Source of the DNA: Reinekea blandensis MED297
Lineage (GTDB): Bacteria; Pseudomonadota; Gammaproteobacteria; Pseudomonadales; Natronospirillaceae
Direction: 5' to 3'
Length of the DNA: 64,000 nt
Assembly: GCF_000153185.1 (NCBI RefSeq)
Contig: NZ_CH724151.1
Location: forward strand, 40,113 to 104,112
The notes beneath the pieces are model-generated. The model saw only the letters and a program-made list of their open reading frames with translations. It ran no database searches and was not told the origin of the DNA. Made by a program: the position numbers and the translations under genes. How positions within the stretch are numbered: the first letter of the stretch is position 1; each line of letters begins with the position of its first letter. Of this stretch, positions 1 to 8,578 are shown one piece after another.

Positions 1-66
1 AGCAAGGCGAAGGCTAGCCGCACTATGAGCCGCCTGAACGCCAAAGTTAAAGCGCTGAAAGCTTAA
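1..66 (+). CDS. rpsT: 3' end of a small basic protein, probably ribosomal protein S20 (partial)
   Basis: The reading frame is open from base 1 and ends at a TAA at 64-66. The 21 visible residues are highly basic (SKAKASRTMSRLNAKVKALKA split here as SKAKASRTMSRL and NAKVKALKA). This resembles the C-terminal helix of bacterial ribosomal protein S20, which in gammaproteobacteria typically ends in an S/N-R-L-N-A-x-[IV]-K-A-L motif. S20 binds 16S rRNA in the 30S subunit. A strong terminator follows 20 bases later, which fits a short monocistronic ribosomal gene. Only the tail is visible, so another lysine-rich protein cannot be excluded. Confidence 0.6.
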   Translation, partial: SKAKASRTMSRLNAKVKALKA

Positions 67-84
67 TTCAACGCTTAACTGCTG

Positions 85-120
85 ACACAAAAAAGCCGGC
101 TTCTGCCGGCTTTTTTGTGT
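85..120 (+). terminator. Bidirectional factor-independent terminator
   Basis: A 16-bp perfect stem (85-100 with 105-120) has a GCCGGC core and a four-base TTCT loop, with A-tracts and T-tracts on both sides. It can end the rpsT-like gene on the plus strand and the pirin gene arriving from the right on the minus strand. Confidence 0.9.
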
Positions 121-127
121 CTGTTGA

Positions 128-958
128 TCAGAACCGTCCGTCCTGAAAGTCGCGAATCGCCTGCTCTACTTCCTCATGTGTGTTCATCACAAACGGGCCA
201 TACTGAGCCACCGGCTCCTGAATCGGATCGCCCGCCACTACGAGCATTTGCGCATCGTCCGACTCCGCTCTTAGTGTCAGCTGATCACCGTTACCGAGAA
301 TGGCCAACTGCCCTTCTTCCAAACGCTGTTTTCCGATACTGGCCGACCCCTGATACAGGTATACAAAGCCCTGTTTGCAGCCGGAGATGGCAATGACTTG
401 CTCAGAGCCCGTTTTTTGCAAGCGCACATCGAGATACAAAGGGTCTGTGACGACATCGACCACCGGTCCGACAACGCCCTGAAACTCCCCCACCAGCACA
501 CGGACTTCGCCACTGTCAGTTTCAATGACCGGTACCGACTCCGGCTCCACATCCTGATATCGAGGCGCCGTCATCTTCTCGCTTGATGGCAGGTTCACCC
601 AAAGCTGAAAACCCCAGACCGGCCCATCGTCCTGGTCCGGCATTTCCTCATGGACAATTCCGCGCCCCGCGGTCATCCACTGGATAGAACCGGGTCGCAA
701 GTAGCCCGTGTTCCCCTGATTGTCCCGGTGTCGGAATGCACCTTTTAACAAATAGGTGACTGTTTCGAAGCCGCGATGCGGATGCATGGGAAAGCCTGCC
801 ATGTAATCGGCTCGATCCTCTGACTTGAACTCATCCAGCATCAAAAACGGGTCTATGGCGCGAACATGCGCGTTACCGATCACCCGCGTTAACTTGACCC
901 CGGCACCATCGGACGCCGGCACCCCTTTGGCAACTTGTCGGACTGTTCGTTCTCGCAT
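128..958 (-). CDS. Pirin family protein (cupin, quercetinase-like)
   Basis: The product has 276 residues, the usual size for bacterial pirins, which are bicupins. The N-terminal cupin carries the metal-binding pattern His59-x-His61 (in MHPHRGFETV) and His103-x-Glu105 (in GRGIVHEEMP). The conserved phrase RPGSIQWMTAGRG lies between them. The C-terminal cupin (about 150-270) is degenerate, as usual in the family. Bacterial pirins act as iron-dependent redox-sensitive regulators or as quercetin 2,3-dioxygenases, and the sequence does not decide which. A LysR-type regulator is transcribed divergently 83 bases away, a common arrangement in proteobacteria that suggests control of the pirin by that regulator. 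The start has a GGAGG-type ribosome site just upstream. Confidence 0.9.
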   Translation of the reverse strand: MRERTVRQVAKGVPASDGAGVKLTRVIGNAHVRAIDPFLMLDEFKSEDRADYMAGFPMHPHRGFETVTYLLKGAFRHRDNQGNTGYLRPGSIQWMTAGRGIVHEEMPDQDDGPVWGFQLWVNLPSSEKMTAPRYQDVEPESVPVIETDSGEVRVLVGEFQGVVGPVVDVVTDPLYLDVRLQKTGSEQVIAISGCKQGFVYLYQGSASIGKQRLEEGQLAILGNGDQLTLRAESDDAQMLVVAGDPIQEPVAQYGPFVMNTHEEVEQAIRDFQDGRF

Positions 959-1041
959 TACCAGATACCTCCTCCGCTCAGTCTCGTTTTAACCGTCCTT
1001 ACACCTTAAGGTCTTGAAACCGACCGAAAAAGAGGAAACTA

Positions 1042-1965
1042 TTGCCCGAAACCTTCAAAAAGATTGAACACATGGCTCACAACCCCATCACTCTGGACCT
1101 GCTGCGTGCATTGGATGCCATCGATAAGCGCGGAAGCTTCGCGGCGGCGGCACAGGCACTGCACAAAGTGCCTTCAGCGTTGACCTATACCATTCAGAAA
1201 GTTGAGCAGGACCTGAACCTTGAGTTGTTCGATCGCAGCGGTCATCGGGCAAAGCTAACCCCTCCGGGTAAGCTGCTGCTGGACCAGGGCCGGCTGATTT
1301 TGCGTGACATCGACGGACTCGCTCAAAGTGCGCAAAAGGTAGCCAGCGGTTGGGAACCTGAACTGACCCTCTGTGTCGATCATTTGTTTGACGTTGCCTG
1401 TCTCTTCCCCCTGGTCAGGGAGTTCAATCGGCAATACCCGTTTGTTCGCATCAACCTGCGCCAGGGCTCACTCTCAGGGAGCTGGGAGCAACTGTTAAAC
1501 GGCTCAGCCGACCTGTTGCTGGCACCGGCTAACACCAATCCGAAGATCGATGGTTACGATAAGAAAAACCTGGGTGAGTTCCACATGACCTTCGCCGTTG
1601 CGAAAGACCACCCGCTGGCGCAGACCGCCAGTGAGGTCACTGAAGATATGATTGACGACTACCCGGTCATCGTCGTCCCGGACTCAACACAAATGATGAC
1701 CCCACAGACGGTCGGCTGGACACGTCGTACCCAAACCATCTCCGTGGACAACATGAGTGAAAAAATTGCGGCGCAAAAGGCCGGACTCGGGGTCGGCTAC
1801 CTCCCGGAACATCGCATTCGCAAAGAACTCGAATCCAGCGACCTGATCCGTCTGCGACTGGACGATAACCACGGCATCGCTTTGGCGGCTTGGCGCAATG
1901 GCGAGCCCGGCCCGGCTCTGCAATGGTTTATTGACCGCATCGACTCAGACGTATTAGGGATCTGA
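1042..1965 (+). CDS. LysR-type transcriptional regulator, divergent from pirin
   Basis: The product has 307 residues. It has an N-terminal winged helix-turn-helix (about residues 16-75, with the RGSFAAAAQALHKVPSALTYTIQKVE recognition region) and a C-terminal substrate-binding domain (about 100-300). The chosen start is TTG at 1042 because AGAGGA lies six bases upstream. An ATG ten codons later at 1072 has no good ribosome site but would still include the whole helix-turn-helix. The SALTYTIQKVE variant resembles regulators often found divergent from pirin genes. The effector is unknown. Confidence 0.88.
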   Translation: MPETFKKIEHMAHNPITLDLLRALDAIDKRGSFAAAAQALHKVPSALTYTIQKVEQDLNLELFDRSGHRAKLTPPGKLLLDQGRLILRDIDGLAQSAQKVASGWEPELTLCVDHLFDVACLFPLVREFNRQYPFVRINLRQGSLSGSWEQLLNGSADLLLAPANTNPKIDGYDKKNLGEFHMTFAVAKDHPLAQTASEVTEDMIDDYPVIVVPDSTQMMTPQTVGWTRRTQTISVDNMSEKIAAQKAGLGVGYLPEHRIRKELESSDLIRLRLDDNHGIALAAWRNGEPGPALQWFIDRIDSDVLGI

Positions 1966-1985
1966 TCGCCCAGCGCGACTGACGC

Positions 1986-2762
1986 TCAGTTAACCCCGGC
2001 ATTGGCCGACGTCAGATAATCCTGCACGATAAACGCCACCGTTTGGTGCGTCAGAAAGCCGACCTCTTTGAAATCTTTAGAGCGTTGATAGCGGACCAGA
2101 ATATCGTGCGCTAACAGGGGGTCATCATTGGGAATTTCCAGCTCGGGCATAAAGCCGATTTCCTTGAATGCCTCCTGCAGCATCAGAGCAACATCCCGTT
2201 TATCTTCGGGCTGCCAACGGAAGTTGATCGAAGACCCCCACTCGCTGATCTTGCTGTTCAGGTCGGCCACGCGCACGAGAAACTGACGTTCTAACCGACT
2301 CAACCGCAAAACCGCTTCACGCCGGGTATCCAGTTCGGCTTCAAGCCACTTGATCTGCTGTTGCTTCTGCTCGAGCGTACGCTCCAGAGAACTGACCTGT
2401 TGGGTGGCTTCATCCAGTGCTTGCGTCAACTCGACAGAAGCTGGCGCCTCCTGATTTTGAGATTGCCACTCGGTCAGCTGCTGCCGAATGGCATCGGGTG
2501 AGGCATCGGCAAACCACTCCTGGATGACAGCGATCTGAGCCGATTCCTGAGGGGTCAGGCCCGATTCCGCAAAGAAATCGGTACTGCTGAACAGGATCAG
2601 TACCGCGGCGGTCAGCTCCAGTAAAAACGCAGAAAACAGCGCATTGAGGTACTTTCGCTCGATATCGAGCCGTTTAATGATGCCCAACAGCGTGACCACA
2701 CCCGTTGCAAAAAACAGCAGTAAAACGACAGAGAACAGGGCGAGTTTCATTTCAATGGGCAC
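1986..2762 (-). CDS. Membrane-anchored coiled-coil protein, unknown
   Basis: The product has 258 residues. The first 60 contain two hydrophobic segments (about 8-27 and 42-60), so the protein is probably anchored in the inner membrane by an N-terminal hairpin. A long heptad-rich coiled coil follows (about 100-165, including LERTLEQKQQQIKWLEAELDTRREAV). The soluble C-terminal domain (about 175-258) looks alpha/beta. No enzyme motif was recognised. The gene is convergent with the LysR gene at 1042-1965, with 20 bases between their stops. It stands alone, so context gives no functional hint. Confidence 0.75.
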   Translation of the reverse strand: MPIEMKLALFSVVLLLFFATGVVTLLGIIKRLDIERKYLNALFSAFLLELTAAVLILFSSTDFFAESGLTPQESAQIAVIQEWFADASPDAIRQQLTEWQSQNQEAPASVELTQALDEATQQVSSLERTLEQKQQQIKWLEAELDTRREAVLRLSRLERQFLVRVADLNSKISEWGSSINFRWQPEDKRDVALMLQEAFKEIGFMPELEIPNDDPLLAHDILVRYQRSKDFKEVGFLTHQTVAFIVQDYLTSANAGVN

Positions 2763-3012
2763 TCATCTTCTGGAAATTAGCGCTAACCGGACCCGTAGAC
2801 TATGCCATTGTCGGCTAAGGGTCTACCAGCGGTTCAGGTCAGTCGCTCAATTGGTCTGACCAATCCAAAAACACAGGTATGGCCGATCATAGGCGGCTTT
2901 CAAAGGGGTTCAACCCATTTTTGAGCGTTCATCTTTACAGAATACTTGTACTAATGCACTTCACTGATGACACTGGATCGCATCTAACAATAACAATCAT
3001 TGAGAGTAAATC

Positions 3013-4155
3013 ATGACCATCTGTACCATCGAAGACCTGCAGAAACTGGCCCGACGCCGCGTACCCAAAATGTTCTACGACTACGCCGATTCCGGCTCCT
3101 GGACCGAGTCCACCTATCGCGCCAATGAGTCTGACTTTCAATCCATCAAACTACGACAGCGCGTCGCGGTGGACATGACGAACCGTTCCACCGCCATGCC
3201 CATGGTCGGTCAGCCGACTTCCATGCCTGTCGCACTGGCCCCCACCGGGCTGACCGGTATGCAATGCGCCGATGGCGAAATAAAAGCCGCACGAGCCGCT
3301 GAAAAAGCCGGTGTGCCGTTTACTCTCTCGACCATGAGTATCTGCTCAATTGAGGATGTGGCGGAACACACCCAGGCTCCGTTCTGGTTTCAGCTCTATG
3401 TCATGAAAGACAAAGAGTTCGCCCAGAACCTGATTGACCGGGCACGTAACGCCGGTTGCTCAGCGCTGGTTCTGACGCTGGATTTGCAGATCCTGGGGCA
3501 GCGACACAAAGATATTCGCAATGGCTTATCGACTAACCCGCTCAAATCCCTGAAAGGCTGGTCCCACATTCTGACCCGACCTCGCTGGTGCCTGGGCATG
3601 GCCGGAACCAAACGCCATTCTTTCCGCAACATCGTCGGTCACGCCAAAGGGGTGACGGATGTTGATTCTCTGTTTTCGTGGACAGCAGAACAGTTTGATC
3701 CGCAACTGAGCTGGGACGATGTCCAATGGATCAAAGAGCGCTGGGGCGGGAAACTCATTCTGAAAGGCATTCTCGATGTCGAAGACGCCAAGTTAGCCGT
3801 GGCCAGCGGTGCCGATGCCATCATCGTCTCCAACCATGGCGGTCGCCAACTCGACGGCGCCCCGTCCTCGATTTCTCAACTGAAAGCCATTGTCGATGCG
3901 GTCGGTGATCAAATCGAGGTGCACATGGACGGCGGCATTCGCAGCGGCCAGGACGTATTGAAAGCTATTGCTCTCGGCGCCAAAGGCACCTACATCGGAC
4001 GACCGTTTCTCTATGGGCTGGGAGCTCAGGGCGAGACAGGCGTCAGCAAAGCCCTGGAGATCATCCATAAAGAACTGGATCTGACCATGGCCTTTTGCGG
4101 TGAACGCGAACTTACCCGCATTAACCGCAATCATCTGCTGCCGGGCACATTTTAA
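3013..4155 (+). CDS. lldD: L-lactate dehydrogenase, FMN-dependent, membrane-associated
   Basis: The product has 380 residues and belongs to the alpha-hydroxyacid oxidase family, oxidising L-lactate to pyruvate with electrons passed to quinone. It is close in length to the E. coli protein. The catalytic base is His275 in SNHGGRQLDGAPSS, with the following Arg binding the substrate carboxylate. The FMN phosphate-binding segment is DGGIRSGQDVLKAIALGA followed by GTYIGRP. The N-terminus MTICTIEDLQKLARRRVPKM is typical. The ribosome site is GAGAG seven bases before the ATG. The usual lldP or lldR partners are not adjacent. The gene is convergent with selD. A related mandelate or glycolate dehydrogenase is possible, but LldD is the best fit. 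Confidence 0.88.
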   Translation: MTICTIEDLQKLARRRVPKMFYDYADSGSWTESTYRANESDFQSIKLRQRVAVDMTNRSTAMPMVGQPTSMPVALAPTGLTGMQCADGEIKAARAAEKAGVPFTLSTMSICSIEDVAEHTQAPFWFQLYVMKDKEFAQNLIDRARNAGCSALVLTLDLQILGQRHKDIRNGLSTNPLKSLKGWSHILTRPRWCLGMAGTKRHSFRNIVGHAKGVTDVDSLFSWTAEQFDPQLSWDDVQWIKERWGGKLILKGILDVEDAKLAVASGADAIIVSNHGGRQLDGAPSSISQLKAIVDAVGDQIEVHMDGGIRSGQDVLKAIALGAKGTYIGRPFLYGLGAQGETGVSKALEIIHKELDLTMAFCGERELTRINRNHLLPGTF

Positions 4156-4191
4156 ATCGCCGTGTAGGGCGCATTTATGACGCAATGAGGG

Positions 4192-5223
4192 TCAGACCCC
4201 GGGCGTCACAAACACCCGGGCGCCACTCTGGTGCCCGATCATACGTCCGATCGGTGCCAGAGCATGACCGGTCTGTTGCTCAAAGTCCGCCTGATACAGA
4301 GGATCGACCGCCACCAGCAAGCCACCGCTGGTCTGCGGATCACACACAATGGCGGCAAGCTCTTCTGAGGCCAACTCCAGTAAATCGGCACAGCTCTCCC
4401 GGTTGCGGGTGGTGCCTCCGGGTAGACACCCGAGCTCGATGTAAGTATCCAAACCAGCCAGCAATGGCAGCGTCTGAGCGTCAATGATCGCGGCCGTCCC
4501 GGAGCCCTGACACATTTCCAGCAGGTGACCCGCTAAGCCAAACCCGGTCACATCGGTCATTGCTCGTACATAGGGTAGGGTCCCAAAGGCCTCGCCCTGC
4601 CGGTTCAGGCGGGTCATCGAATCGACGGCCAGATGCGCATGTTCTGGACGCAACTCATCCTTTTTCTGAGCCGTGGTCAGAATGCCAACGCCCAACGGCT
4701 TAGTCAGATACAACAGATCACCGGCCTGGGCGGTATCGTTGCGCTTCAAATGTTCCAATGAAACCCGGCCGGTCACGGCTAAACCGAAAATCGGCTCCGG
4801 ACTGTCGATACTGTGACCACCGGCCAGCGGAATGCCGGCTTCCCAGCAAATTGATCGACCGCCATCCATCACCTGTCCGGCCACTTCGGTGCTGAGTTTG
4901 TCCAAAGGCCAGCCGAGAATGGCAATGGCCATCAACGGTGAACCGCCCATGGCATACACATCACTGATCGCATTGGCGGCGGCAATCCGACCGAAATCTT
5001 TCGGGTCATCGGCAATGGGCATGAAGAAGTCCGTTGTACTGATGATGGCAGTCCCGTCGCCCAGATCCTGTACGGCCGCATCGTCTCGTGTGGCATTGCC
5101 CACCAGCAAACGCTGGTCATTCGGAAAGGTCAGATCGCTGCGCAGAATATCGGACAAAGCATCCGGAGACAGCTTGCAACCACAGCCGGCACCATGACTG
5201 TATTGGGTGAGTCGGATGGTCAT
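4192..5223 (-). CDS. selD: Selenide, water dikinase
   Basis: The product has 343 residues and makes selenophosphate from selenide and ATP, the selenium donor for selenocysteine or 2-selenouridine in tRNA. The N-terminal motif [10 protein letters not shown] gives the catalytic Cys14 and Lys17, equivalent to Cys17 and Lys20 of E. coli. The position is a normal cysteine codon, not UGA. AIRS/PurM-type ATP-binding motifs follow, such as [19 protein letters not shown] with its metal-binding aspartates and the ALAGGHSID-like segment. The gene stands alone here; no selenouridine synthase or selenoprotein gene is adjacent. It is convergent with lldD. Confidence 0.95.
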   Translation of the reverse strand: MTIRLTQYSHGAGCGCKLSPDALSDILRSDLTFPNDQRLLVGNATRDDAAVQDLGDGTAIISTTDFFMPIADDPKDFGRIAAANAISDVYAMGGSPLMAIAILGWPLDKLSTEVAGQVMDGGRSICWEAGIPLAGGHSIDSPEPIFGLAVTGRVSLEHLKRNDTAQAGDLLYLTKPLGVGILTTAQKKDELRPEHAHLAVDSMTRLNRQGEAFGTLPYVRAMTDVTGFGLAGHLLEMCQGSGTAAIIDAQTLPLLAGLDTYIELGCLPGGTTRNRESCADLLELASEELAAIVCDPQTSGGLLVAVDPLYQADFEQQTGHALAPIGRMIGHQSGARVFVTPGV

Positions 5224-5281
5224 CGATGACTCCTGTTAGGGGCAGAAATTTCCGCTCAGTCTAAGCGCTCACACGCTATGT

Positions 5282-6199
5282 TTATTGCGCCCACTCAACG
5301 ATTCGGTCAGAAAAGAAGTCCAGAAACACCCGGACTTTGGGTTGTTCCAGGGAAACCTGATGGTAATAAGCAAAGGCATCCAAGCCATCCACCCAGTAAT
5401 CTTCGAGAATAGGCGTCATGGTCGGGTAGTTACGTCGGTAAGTCTCGGTAAACAGGCTTTCCGCCATGTTGGTGATACCGAGCCCCTGTTCCGCCAACTC
5501 CATCGCCCCTGTAACCGTTGTGACCCGATACGGCACCTGTCGTCCATCGAACCCCTCTGTCACAGCATCGGCACCGGTGTTGATCACCAGAAAATCGATC
5601 GGTTGGTTATTGTTATTACCGATCATCCAGTGATGATCGAGATCGGCCGGCGTTTGCGGCACGCCAAACTCGTCCAGATACCGGCTCGAGGCATAAATGC
5701 CAAAACGGGTCTGCAACAGCCGTTTTTGCTTCAGACCGGGATGCACATGCCCCAGGTACTTGCCGAAGGCCCAAAAGATATCCGCCTGATCGATATCGAT
5801 TTCCTGGAAATGCGGTACCAGAATCAGCTGTACGGTCAGCTTTGGATACCGGCGCATAAACTCGCCCATCCAGGGCGTCAGCGTCAGGTTCACCAACTCA
5901 CTTTCCAGGCAGAGCACTTTCAACGTGCCCGAGGGCTCACCGTGCCGCCCTTCAACCCAGCTAAACAGCTGTTGTCGCTCACGCAGCAACCCGGCACTTC
6001 GATCCAGTAGCTGAAGGCCGGCTTCCGTTAACGAGGCACCGCGACGGCTACGCTGAATGAGCGCGTCTCCCAGCGCCTGTTCCAATGCTGATATCTGCTT
6101 ACTGATGGCCATGGCGGTGACCCCGCGTTGACGCGCGACCGCGGTAAAGCTACCCAGCTCCCGGACTTCGGCCAAACATTCTATCCATTCGATTTTCAT
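5282..6199 (-). CDS. LysR-type transcriptional regulator, divergent from MFS transporter
   Basis: The product has 305 residues and starts MKIEWIECLAEVRELGSF. An N-terminal winged helix-turn-helix (about 1-60, containing RQRGVTAMAISKQISALEQ) is followed by a periplasmic-binding-protein-like effector domain. It belongs to the shorter AaeR/DsdC-like part of the family, where the second domain often binds small acids or aromatics. The 99-base gap to the divergent transporter gene at 6299 is AT-rich and contains a 13-bp palindrome, AAACTTTTAGTTT (6200-6212), right next to the start, a plausible autoregulatory site. It probably controls the transporter. Confidence 0.88.
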   Translation of the reverse strand: MKIEWIECLAEVRELGSFTAVARQRGVTAMAISKQISALEQALGDALIQRSRRGASLTEAGLQLLDRSAGLLRERQQLFSWVEGRHGEPSGTLKVLCLESELVNLTLTPWMGEFMRRYPKLTVQLILVPHFQEIDIDQADIFWAFGKYLGHVHPGLKQKRLLQTRFGIYASSRYLDEFGVPQTPADLDHHWMIGNNNNQPIDFLVINTGADAVTEGFDGRQVPYRVTTVTGAMELAEQGLGITNMAESLFTETYRRNYPTMTPILEDYWVDGLDAFAYYHQVSLEQPKVRVFLDFFSDRIVEWAQ

Positions 6200-6298
6200 A
6201 AACTTTTAGTTTAAAAAACCTAACTTATACAAACCTACAATTTAAATAAGGTAACGCCTAACCTGTGCGATAACAACCATCACCGAAAAGGAGTTCCG

Positions 6299-7561
6299 AT
6301 GTCCCTCATTTCAAGACTGAGCATTCACTACAGCGTTCAAGGCCTGAGCCAGGGCTTATTACTCAGTGTCATTACGCTGTTCATGGTTGAGAAGGGCATG
6401 GCGTTGTGGCAGGTCGGTGTCGCCTTCGGTACCTTCAGCCTCAGTGCAGCCCTGTTGGAACTGCCGCTCGGCGCCACGGCTGATCTGCACGGTCGCATCC
6501 GGGTGTTTCGCCTATCGCAACTGGTCAGCATCGTCGGATTAATCATCGCAGCACTGGCCACCAGCTTTGTCTGGGTGCTGCTGGCCATGCTGTGTTTGGG
6601 CTTAACCCGCGCCCTGGAGTCCGGTTCGGTCAGTGCCTGGGAAGTTGAGCAGATTCGGCGGCAGGGTCAAGGCGATCGCCTGGCTGAGCTGCTCGGTCGG
6701 TTCCAGGCGATCAATGCGTTGAGTATTGCCGTCGGCGCGCTGGCCGGAGGCTACCTGCCGACGCTTTTCACCGAACTCCTATCACCGTTAGCGCCCACCA
6801 GCGCCAACCTGTTTGTAGCTGCCGCCATCACTAGCATCCACGTACTGTTACTGCCCTGGTTGTTTCGCGAAGGCGATCCGGTTGTTCAACCTGAACAGCC
6901 GCCAACCGTGATGGGTCAGATTCAGACCGCCGTGCAACTCGCACGGGGCAGTCAGGCTCTGCGCTCTGTACTCATGGTTGGTTTTGCATTCGGCCTGATC
7001 CTATCAAACATGGAAGCCTACTGGCAGCCCCGGTTAAACGCATTGTTGGACGGTCAGGGCTACGCGCTTTTCGGCTGGATCGCCACCGGATATTTCATCA
7101 GTGCCGCCATCGGGCCTGCGCTCTTTTCAGCCCTGTCATCACGGTTATCCATCTCAGCGAGTACGACCATGACCTTACTTCTGGTGATCGTTGCGCCTCT
7201 ACTGTGGACTCTCGCCATCAGTGACACCGTACCGATGTTTGCTCTGTTTTACTGCCTGTTCATTGCGGTCCTGGTGTGCATCAACATACCGGCCCAGGTC
7301 ATCACCAATGAGCACACACAGGATGAGGTTCGCTCGACCATGCAGTCAGTGGTCAGTCTGATCATGCAGCTCGGAGGTGCGGTATCCGCATTTGGCTTTT
7401 CCTGGCTGATCGAGCATTTGGGTATCGCCGTGGTCTGGCAAAGCCTGGCGGTCGGGCTGATGATCTTGGCCGTGTTCCGTTGCGTCAATGCTTGGCGATG
7501 TCGGCCACGCACAACGCTCAACGATGCCTCGCTGGCACCGAGTCAGTCGCCTGAGGCCTGA
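6299..7561 (+). CDS. Major facilitator superfamily transporter
   Basis: The product has 420 residues with about twelve hydrophobic helices in two halves and a central cytoplasmic loop around 190-215. The GATADLHGRIRVFRLSQL segment after helix 2 is the MFS loop 2-3 signature in relaxed form. A drug- or metabolite-efflux role is likely because a LysR regulator is divergent, but no substrate can be assigned. GGAG lies eight bases before the ATG. The last 19 bases overlap the convergent AraC-type gene. Confidence 0.85.
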   Translation: MSLISRLSIHYSVQGLSQGLLLSVITLFMVEKGMALWQVGVAFGTFSLSAALLELPLGATADLHGRIRVFRLSQLVSIVGLIIAALATSFVWVLLAMLCLGLTRALESGSVSAWEVEQIRRQGQGDRLAELLGRFQAINALSIAVGALAGGYLPTLFTELLSPLAPTSANLFVAAAITSIHVLLLPWLFREGDPVVQPEQPPTVMGQIQTAVQLARGSQALRSVLMVGFAFGLILSNMEAYWQPRLNALLDGQGYALFGWIATGYFISAAIGPALFSALSSRLSISASTTMTLLLVIVAPLLWTLAISDTVPMFALFYCLFIAVLVCINIPAQVITNEHTQDEVRSTMQSVVSLIMQLGGAVSAFGFSWLIEHLGIAVVWQSLAVGLMILAVFRCVNAWRCRPRTTLNDASLAPSQSPEA

Positions 7562-8577
7562 TGCGCACCCGTGCCTTGTCGGAACTGAGTAGGTGTCTGC
7601 TCCACCCGCTCTTTAAACGCACGGTTGAAGGAACTCAGCGTTCGATAGCCGAGATCGAGTGCAACGTTCATGATCGGCGTATCCGGTTGCTCCCGCAGCC
7701 GGGTTTTCGCTTCGTTGATCCGCCAGTCATTAATGTAGGCATTAAAGTTACGAAAACCCAAATGCTCATTAATCAACGATCGCAGAACGTATTCCGGCAA
7801 ACCCAGCTCGCCCGCTAATTCGGCAATGGTGGGTTTTTCGCGTCGGTAATACCCCGCACTCATGAGCTGCTGCAAAGCCTGTAACTGCTGCTGGATACGC
7901 TGGGTTTTGTCGTCAGCGACCGTCGTCAGTTCCGGTGTCGGGTTTGGCGGCAGGCTGCCGAATAACAGGCCCCGGGGGACCTGAAGAATCTGCGAACCGA
8001 TACCAATGAGACACAACATGACCAGTGCTCGTTGAAACAGCTCACTCCCAAAGCCAAAGTTCACCGAAATCACATTCAACAGGATGGTGACTCCGGTCAA
8101 GGACACGACAACCGCCCGAAGCCGCCGGCGCGACGACACCAAATCACTCCTCCAATGCTCAACGATGCTCCACAGACCGGCACCGATCAGCAGGTACTCG
8201 CCCCAGGAAGGAACCTGTTTGAACAGAAACAGTCCCAGCTGAGAGGCCGTCATGAACAACAATAAAGCGGGCCCGGCCACGGTCCAGAGGGCAACGATGA
8301 GCAAAGGCCTAGGCAGCGTTGGGTTATCACCAAACGCATGGTGGCAAAACAACCAGAACAGGGCCGGAATCGAGGACATGAACAGGTTACTGAACGGAGC
8401 GGCAACCGCGGGAAGCCAGGGATCGAGCACGAACACGGTGGTGGACAGCAGCAGCAACAGAAAAATTTGTCCGACCCTCAGCCGGACAAAGTCTTTCGCC
8501 ACAGCCAAGACCAGCATGACGATGCAGCCCAGCGTGATCCCAGACAGCATCATCAACATCGCAGACGGGCTGGTCAT
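7543..8577 (-). CDS. AraC-type regulator with an N-terminal membrane domain
   Basis: The product has 344 residues. The first about 205 form six or seven hydrophobic helices, and the last about 100 form an AraC/XylS double helix-turn-helix (IAELAGELGLPEYVLRSLIN, then IMNVALDLGYRTLSSFNRAF). The regulator is therefore membrane-tethered, and any signal is probably sensed in the membrane. The start codon lies one base after the stop of pepD, so the two genes are almost certainly co-transcribed. The 3' end overlaps the convergent MFS gene by 19 bases. The target genes are unknown. Confidence 0.88.
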   Translation of the reverse strand: MTSPSAMLMMLSGITLGCIVMLVLAVAKDFVRLRVGQIFLLLLLSTTVFVLDPWLPAVAAPFSNLFMSSIPALFWLFCHHAFGDNPTLPRPLLIVALWTVAGPALLLFMTASQLGLFLFKQVPSWGEYLLIGAGLWSIVEHWRSDLVSSRRRLRAVVVSLTGVTILLNVISVNFGFGSELFQRALVMLCLIGIGSQILQVPRGLLFGSLPPNPTPELTTVADDKTQRIQQQLQALQQLMSAGYYRREKPTIAELAGELGLPEYVLRSLINEHLGFRNFNAYINDWRINEAKTRLREQPDTPIMNVALDLGYRTLSSFNRAFKERVEQTPTQFRQGTGAHQASGD

Positions 8578-8578
8578 C

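Noticed and set aside
5160-5223. Selenocysteine codon in selD
   Set aside because: The catalytic position is a normal cysteine codon in the CGC motif and there is no in-frame TGA.
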